Shown here: positions 21,302-24,780 of the stretch, one piece after another
Layout: each line of letters starts with the position of its first letter
Position numbering within the stretch: the first letter of the stretch is position 1
The notes under the pieces: generated by a model
Seen by the model: only the letters and a program-made list of their open reading frames with translations
Databases searched by the model: none
Told to the model about the DNA's origin: nothing
Position numbers and translations under genes: made by a program
IMG/VR virus record: IMGVR_UViG_3300025806_000210
Coordinates: 1-24,780 of that record
Length of the DNA stretch: 24,780 nt
Reading direction: 5' to 3' (one strand)
Source of the DNA: a virus

Positions 21302-22801
21302 TTGGAACAGGATAAAATTATAAACTTCCAACCTCAAAAGGGTTACCAATTAAGCGCTTTAAGCAGCTCTGCCGATATTGTAATTGGCGGAGGTGCTGCA
21401 GGCGTAGGCAAAACCTTTACACTATTATACGAATACCTTAGGAATAAGGACGTTAACAATTTTGGTGCAGTTATATTTAGACGCACCTCTCCACAAATAA
21501 GGGCTCAGGGAGGGCTATGGGACGCGTCAACGGAGTTATATAGTTATGTTTTAGATGCTGAACCTAAGCAAACAACGCTGGAGTGGAATTTTGGTGATAC
21601 GTCAAAGCTAAAATTTAGCCACTTGGAATATGAAAAAAACATATATGACTGGCAGGGTTCTGAAATACCGTTTATTGGCTTTGATGAATTAACGCACTTT
21701 TCACAAAAAATGTTTTTTTATATGCTAACAAGGAATAGGTCTACTTGTGGTGTAAAACCTTATATAAGGGCTACCTGCAACCCTGACCCTGATAGTTGGG
21801 TATCTGAACTAATTGAATGGTGGATAGGCGAAGACGGCTTTCCTATACCCGAACGCGAGGGCGTGCTGCGATACTTTGCAAAGGACGGTGACACATTTAT
21901 TTGGGGCGATACGGAACAGGAATGCGTTGACAAGGCATGGTATTTTTTAAAGCCATTAGTGGAGCGCAGCAACATTGACCCAAAACACTTTGTAAAATCA
22001 CTTACATTTATTGGTGGTGATATTTATGACAACAAGGCACTGCTAGACACCAACCCTGATTACCTAGCAAATTTAGCATCACAGGATGAACAAACCAGGT
22101 TGCAGCTATTAGAAGGAAATTGGAAAGTAGCATTAAACCCACAGGACGTTTATCCATACCTTGCGTTTAAGGACTTTTTTACTAACAAGTGGGTTCCTAC
22201 AGGACTAAAATGTATTTCAGTAGATGTGGCTATGTCAGGTGCCGACAAATTGATTATAATGTACTTTGACGGCAAGCGCTTGGAGGATATTGCAGTAATA
22301 CCAAAGTCAAGTGGAAAAGACGTGCTGGACCAAATACAGTTAATGCAAAACAAATATAGTGTACCTAATAGCAAAGTGACGTATGATGCAAATGGAGTAG
22401 GTGCATTTATAGGAGGGCAGGACAATGCATTTATACCTGGCTCAGAAGCATTTTTTAATAATGGGCGCATGAACTTTCAAGCTAATGACCCTAGGAAGTT
22501 TAAAAATTTAAAGGCGCAGTGCTATTTCTTAGATGGCGAGGACGAGGAACAATACATTTCTGAAAAAGTTGCAAACACCATGTATGACAATAAAATGACA
22601 GTTAGGCAAAGGTTTTTATTTGAGCGTAAAGCAATAAAGAAAAAAGCATTAATTGACGAGGAGCCGCTGCAAACAATTAAAAAAGATGAAATGAAAGAGA
22701 AGTGGTTAAGTGGCGACAGTCCAGATTTAATGGACGCGTATATGCAAAAGCGCCTATTTTACTTGGATAGGTACGAAAGTTTAGACGTTGATTGGAATTA
22801 A
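21302..22801 (+). CDS. terL: Terminase large subunit (TTG start)
   Basis: The 499-residue packaging motor carries Walker A 'GGGAAGVGKT' (29-38), Walker B 'IPFIGFDE' (122-129) and the coupling motif 'ATCNPDPDSW' (157-166). The C-terminal nuclease domain (about 300-490) has 'ISVDVAMSGADK' with Asp308, 'VTYDANGVG' with Asp362 and 'SPDLMDAYM' with Asp475 and Asp478. These match the ATPase and RNase H-like nuclease residues of phage TerL. Length fits the family. The start is TTG at 21302: there is no in-frame ATG before Walker A, and upstream TAA at 21290 excludes a longer protein. It translocates and cuts the DNA during packaging. It sits away from the portal and head genes, which lie outside the window. 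Confidence 0.93.
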   Translation: MEQDKIINFQPQKGYQLSALSSSADIVIGGGAAGVGKTFTLLYEYLRNKDVNNFGAVIFRRTSPQIRAQGGLWDASTELYSYVLDAEPKQTTLEWNFGDTSKLKFSHLEYEKNIYDWQGSEIPFIGFDELTHFSQKMFFYMLTRNRSTCGVKPYIRATCNPDPDSWVSELIEWWIGEDGFPIPEREGVLRYFAKDGDTFIWGDTEQECVDKAWYFLKPLVERSNIDPKHFVKSLTFIGGDIYDNKALLDTNPDYLANLASQDEQTRLQLLEGNWKVALNPQDVYPYLAFKDFFTNKWVPTGLKCISVDVAMSGADKLIIMYFDGKRLEDIAVIPKSSGKDVLDQIQLMQNKYSVPNSKVTYDANGVGAFIGGQDNAFIPGSEAFFNNGRMNFQANDPRKFKNLKAQCYFLDGEDEEQYISEKVANTMYDNKMTVRQRFLFERKAIKKKALIDEEPLQTIKKDEMKEKWLSGDSPDLMDAYMQKRLFYLDRYESLDVDWN

Positions 22802-22824
22802 TTTTGAAGTTTTTTTGAATATTG

Positions 22825-22856
22825 TTTGGTAGTATTAAAATAAACTGTATCTTTAC
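22825..22856 (+). promoter_or_regulatory. Promoter P4
   Basis: TTTG (22825-22828), 19-nt spacer (GTAGTATTAAAATAAACTG, close to that of P5), then TATCTTTAC (22848-22856) and AGTGTT. This -7 is close to the Flavobacteriia TATCTTTG form. The AAAACATCA element (22872-22880) precedes ATG 22885, which excludes an in-frame TTG at 22822. Confidence 0.8.
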
Positions 22857-22884
22857 AGTGTTAAACAATATAAAACATCACAAA

Positions 22885-23151
22885 ATGAATTACTTTATCA
22901 CATTAGGAAAAAACGCAAAGCAAAACGAAGCAGGACAAATAATCCAAGTGCCACAAGTGTTAAAAGCATTTACCAGTAAGTGGGAAAGAGAAGTTGGAGA
23001 AACAATTAATTATGAAGGAGAGCGTTGGTTAGTAATGGCAACGGAATTTGACACAAAGCAAGAGGCTCAAAATTGGGTAACTGAAACTGCAAATTTATAC
23101 GTGCAAAAAAATTACTGGAATGCGTCAACAAAAATAAAAGCAAATTTTTAA
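22885..23151 (+). CDS. 88-aa protein, unknown
   Basis: I choose ATG 22885 because promoter P4 and the AAAACATCA element lie inside the longer frame that would begin at TTG 22822. The product (MNYFITLGKNAKQNEAGQII ... 'FDTKQEAQNWVTETANLYVQ') has a beta-rich N-terminus and an amphipathic C-terminal helix, without Cys pairs or membrane spans. Its TAA overlaps the AAAACATCA element that precedes the next gene. I do not recognise the family. It may be an early host-takeover protein, judged only by promoter type and size. Confidence 0.65.
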   Translation: MNYFITLGKNAKQNEAGQIIQVPQVLKAFTSKWEREVGETINYEGERWLVMATEFDTKQEAQNWVTETANLYVQKNYWNASTKIKANF

Positions 23152-23158
23152 AACATCA
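23150..23158 (+). promoter_or_regulatory. AAAACATCA translation-start element (intercistronic copy)
   Basis: This copy lies between two genes without any promoter in between, five bases before ATG 23164. Matching copies lie at 18625-18633, 19607-19615, 20327-20335, 22872-22880 and 23505-23513, each 0-5 nt before its start codon. The intercistronic copy shows that the element belongs to the start region of the mRNA and not to the promoter. It is not a Shine-Dalgarno sequence. Confidence 0.65.
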
Positions 23159-23163
23159 CAATT

Positions 23164-23460
23164 ATGAAAACTTTCAAAATCACATTAGACACCAAAAGGT
23201 ATTACGATTCAATTGAAGCTGCTACATTTTCCATAGTGAATCCAAACGGAGGAGAAGTTACAATTAGCAAAATTAGAAAAAACAGATTTCCAAGCAAGCA
23301 CCAAATATTATTGCACAGGATATTTGACAATGCAAGCAAAAAAATAGAAAACGCTATTACACGCGAAGAAGGACTTATGATTGTTGAAATGGGCAAAATG
23401 AGTACTATGAACCCAACTAAGTTTTACAAGTTTTATTCAGAACAAAAAGTGTGGATATAA
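23164..23460 (+). CDS. 98-aa basic protein, unknown
   Basis: ATG 23164 follows an AAAACATCA element. The product (MKTFKITLDTKRYYDSIEAA ... 'ISKIRKNRFPSKHQILLHRI') is basic, with a central helix rich in Lys/Arg and a C-terminal 'KFYKFYSEQKVWI'. It lacks Cys pairs and membrane segments. It is probably cotranscribed with the preceding gene from P4. Its stop codon is followed directly by the -33 part of promoter P5. Function unknown; nucleic acid binding is possible from its charge only. Confidence 0.65.
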   Translation: MKTFKITLDTKRYYDSIEAATFSIVNPNGGEVTISKIRKNRFPSKHQILLHRIFDNASKKIENAITREEGLMIVEMGKMSTMNPTKFYKFYSEQKVWI

Positions 23461-23492
23461 TTAGGTCGCATTAAAATAAATGTTATCTTTAC
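23461..23492 (+). promoter_or_regulatory. Promoter P5 upstream of the folE group
   Basis: TTAG (23461-23464), 19-nt spacer, then TATCTTTAC (23484-23492). The spacer matches P4 at most positions (ATTAAAATAAA), so the two are close relatives, but the CAGTGTT sequence after the -7 is missing (AAAGTAA instead). The -33 element has one change. It would start a ~120-nt leader before folE. Confidence 0.7.
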
Positions 23493-23518
23493 AAAGTAAT
23501 AATAAAAACATCAGCAGT

Positions 23519-23620
23519 TTGAAGCATTTCAAAAAAATATATAAGGCAGTGGATTATAAAGGTTGTGATGTACCTTTGTTTGAAGCTGCCTTTCTTCATT
23601 TAAACCAAATAAAAATATGA
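23519..23620 (+). CDS. Possible 33-aa leader ORF before folE (TTG start)
   Basis: The AAAACATCA element (23505-23513) is followed by TTG 23519, and the frame runs to TGA 23618-23620, overlapping folE's ATG as ATGA. The product (MKHFKKIYKAVDYKGCDVPL, then 'FEAAFLHLNQIKI') has a natural composition. The frame is open to an ATG at 23480, but that lies in the -7 region of P5 and so would not be transcribed. If translated, this ORF would feed ribosomes onto folE and would pass through the nested dyad at 23543-23592. It could equally be part of a structured leader. Confidence 0.45.
   Translation: MKHFKKIYKAVDYKGCDVPLFEAAFLHLNQIKI
23543..23592 (+). other. Nested inverted repeats in the folE leader
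   Basis: AAGGCAG (23543-23549) pairs with CTGCCTT (23586-23592). Inside, AAAGGT (23558-23563) pairs with ACCTTT (23572-23577) around an 8-nt loop. Between the stems lie 8-nt unpaired stretches. It is not followed by a T-tract. It could be an RNA switch or simply a coding stretch with chance pairing. Confidence 0.4.
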
Positions 23621-24165
23621 GCAAAAACGACAAGCAAGTAGCAGAATATCACATGCGTGAATTCTTAACTGCAATGGGTCAGGACGTGACGCGTGAAGGG
23701 TTGCAGGAAACACCTAAAAGGTACGTCAAGTTTATGGAGGAGTTTTTAAGCCCTCCTAAGTTTAATTTCACAACGTTTGACAGCGAGGGTTATGATGAAA
23801 TGGTATTAGTAAACAATATACCTTTCTTCTCGTTCTGCGAGCACCATATAGCACCGTTTTTTGGTGTTGGTCATATTGCATATATTCCGGACAAAAAAAT
23901 AGTAGGTATTAGCAAGTTACCAAGGACATTGGATATGTTTTCGCAGCAGCTACAAAACCAGGAAAGGATTACCGAACAAGTTGCAGCAAAAATAATGGAG
24001 GAATTAAACCCACGAGGCGTTGCCGTAGTGCTAAAAGCGCGTCACATGTGTATGGAGATGCGAGGTGTAAAAAAACATGACACATGGACTACGACAAGCA
24101 AAATGGTAGGTGCTTTCAAAGAGGACTTAATTTGCAGGAATGAATTTTTAAATTTAATCAAATGA
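23617..24165 (+). CDS. folE: GTP cyclohydrolase I
   Basis: The 182-residue protein shows the GTP cyclohydrolase I core. The zinc ligands are Cys74 and His77 in 'FSFCEHHIAPFFGVGHIAYI' and Cys145 in 'KARHMCMEMRGVKK'. The adjacent His residues (His76, His143) are those of the family's active site. Additional family signatures are 'KIVGISKLPR' and 'QERITEQVA'. It converts GTP to dihydroneopterin triphosphate, the first step to folate, biopterin and 7-deazaguanine compounds. Length fits the short bacterial/phage form, which lacks the N-terminal extension. Its stop overlaps the next start (ATGA). In phages, folE usually serves DNA modification (via preQ0), though folate supply is also possible. Confidence 0.95.
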   Translation: MSKNDKQVAEYHMREFLTAMGQDVTREGLQETPKRYVKFMEEFLSPPKFNFTTFDSEGYDEMVLVNNIPFFSFCEHHIAPFFGVGHIAYIPDKKIVGISKLPRTLDMFSQQLQNQERITEQVAAKIMEELNPRGVAVVLKARHMCMEMRGVKKHDTWTTTSKMVGAFKEDLICRNEFLNLIK

Positions 24166-24503
24166 AAATGAATATAGTTGTTAAATTAGAATTAGAGGGT
24201 TTGCACCATTGGCCAAATTGTCCATTGCCTGAAGTTGCATATTTAAAGGATTTGCATAGGCATATTTTCCACATAGTTGCCAAAAAGGAAGTAATGCATT
24301 CTGACAGAGATGTGGAAATTATAATGTTTAAAAAACTACTAAAAGTATATTTGGTAAAACAATATTGGGATACGGATTATAAGTGCTGCAATTTTAGAAC
24401 ATTAAGTTGTGAAGCTATTGCGGAGGAATTATTAACAACATTTAAACTAACCTTTTGCAGCGTTTTAGAGGATAACGAAAACGGTGCTGAAATAACAAAC
24501 TAA
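24162..24503 (+). CDS. Divergent PTPS/QueD-like protein
   Basis: A 113-residue protein starting inside the folE stop (ATGA); an ATG at 24168 is also possible. 'YLKDLHRHIFHIVAKKEV' holds the position of the QueD/PTPS 'LHGHsY.v.v' strand, 'CNFRTLSCEAIAEELL' matches the 'LN...PTaE.iA..i' helix, and 'SVLEDNENGAEI' takes the place of the C-terminal 'v.v.Et'. It thus looks like a PTPS fold (6-carboxytetrahydropterin synthase-like) with altered zinc ligands. A similar short 'HHW..a...v.yL..pHRH.F' protein occurs in many phages. It would act after FolE on dihydroneopterin triphosphate or a derivative. Catalytic activity is uncertain because one canonical zinc His (HGH) reads HRH and the first ligand is unclear. 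Confidence 0.6.
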   Translation: MKMNIVVKLELEGLHHWPNCPLPEVAYLKDLHRHIFHIVAKKEVMHSDRDVEIIMFKKLLKVYLVKQYWDTDYKCCNFRTLSCEAIAEELLTTFKLTFCSVLEDNENGAEITN

Positions 24504-24504
24504 C

Positions 24505-24780
24505 ATGACAGACGATATCAAAAAGCAAATTGATGACATAGCTTTAAACTTGCCAGAATTTGCGTTTAAAAAAATTGACCAACATTTGCTGCTTGAAGAA
24601 ATCACATCAGGCAAAAACATTAAAACAGCAAAGCTACCTAGGATATACCAAATGGAAACCACGTCACGCTGTAATTTAGCCTGCCCGTTTTGTCCACGCA
24701 CTACGGATTTGGTTGCAAACGGAGTAAGGGATTTAAAATCCACTATGCCATTTGAGGACTTTGTAAAAGTGTTGGATAAG
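24505..24780 (+). CDS. Radical SAM protein, N-terminal part (runs off the window)
   Basis: ATG 24505 opens a frame that is still open at the window end (92 residues visible). The first 45 residues form a helical N-terminal extension. 'QMETTSRCNLACPFCPRTT' contains the CxxxCxxC motif (Cys56, Cys60, Cys63), which binds the [4Fe-4S] cluster that cleaves S-adenosylmethionine. The surroundings (E.TSRCNL.CPFCPR) resemble SPASM/MoaA-type radical SAM enzymes more than QueE, which has a 'GCNL.C.WCDT' pattern. It starts one base after the TAA of the QueD-like gene (24501-24503) and probably acts in the same pathway on a pterin- or nucleobase-derived substrate, or on a peptide. C-terminal domains are unseen. 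Confidence 0.8.
   Translation, partial: MTDDIKKQIDDIALNLPEFAFKKIDQHLLLEEITSGKNIKTAKLPRIYQMETTSRCNLACPFCPRTTDLVANGVRDLKSTMPFEDFVKVLDK

Noticed and set aside
22822-22884. Longer N-terminus for the gene at 22885 from TTG 22822.
   Set aside because: The extension covers promoter P4, its -7 box and the start element, so it would not be in the transcript.
18576-23492. Repeated ~35-bp blocks could be taken for a dispersed repeat or CRISPR-like array.
   Set aside because: Spacing is irregular (0.6-2.6 kb), each block lies before a start codon and holds -33/-7 boxes; these are promoters.

Overview
This window is part of the genome of a tailed bacteriophage, very probably one that infects a member of the Bacteroidota (Flavobacteriia-like). 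The evidence is: a TP901-type tape measure gene, a complete large terminase, an M15-type endolysin and a holin/spanin-like block. Promoters match the Bacteroidota pattern (TTTG near -33, TAnnTTT near -7), Shine-Dalgarno sequences are mostly absent, signal peptides have the Bacteroidota-style '..QA|Q' cleavage site, and one tail protein carries a SprB-like Ig domain. DNA is AT-rich. Every supported gene reads on the + strand.

Layout. (1) 1-8.3 kb: end of a head/neck or tail-completion gene, a signal-peptide-bearing structural protein, a tail-chaperone candidate, a 1435-residue tape measure protein and a 724-residue distal-tail candidate, nearly all joined by ATGA/TAATG overlaps. (2) 8.3-12.5 kb: baseplate and fibre-like proteins, including the SprB-like protein and a second signal-peptide-bearing fibre-like protein. 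(3) 12.5-16.7 kb: small membrane proteins, a 47-aa CxxC protein, a conserved small virion protein, a 724-residue fibre built from about eighteen 24-residue repeats, and a BppU-like protein. (4) 16.7-18.5 kb: lysis block of M15 endolysin, holin, terminator, two overlapping spanin-like genes and a small membrane protein, closed by a strong terminator. (5) 18.6-21.3 kb: a cassette of very small, mostly uncharacterised genes, several with their own promoter and/or a hairpin placed 6-8 nt after the stop codon. (6) 21.0-22.8 kb: HTH protein and TTG-started large terminase. (7) 22.8-24.8 kb: two more small genes, then a possible 33-aa leader ORF, GTP cyclohydrolase I, a divergent PTPS/QueD-like protein and the start of a radical SAM protein. 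This last set suggests a pterin- or deazaguanine-derived modification pathway.

Expression logic. The virion and lysis genes look like one long, translationally coupled transcript without recognisable internal promoters. The small-gene and pterin regions instead use five near-copies of one promoter. Most of those genes share a 9-nt AAAACATCA element just before the start codon. A family of hairpins with a common [G/T]TAA[A/C]A hexaloop follows the stop codons. These three repeated signals, together with secretion signals on proteins that sit among virion genes, are the most unusual features. No searches could be run; all family assignments rest on reading motifs and gene order.
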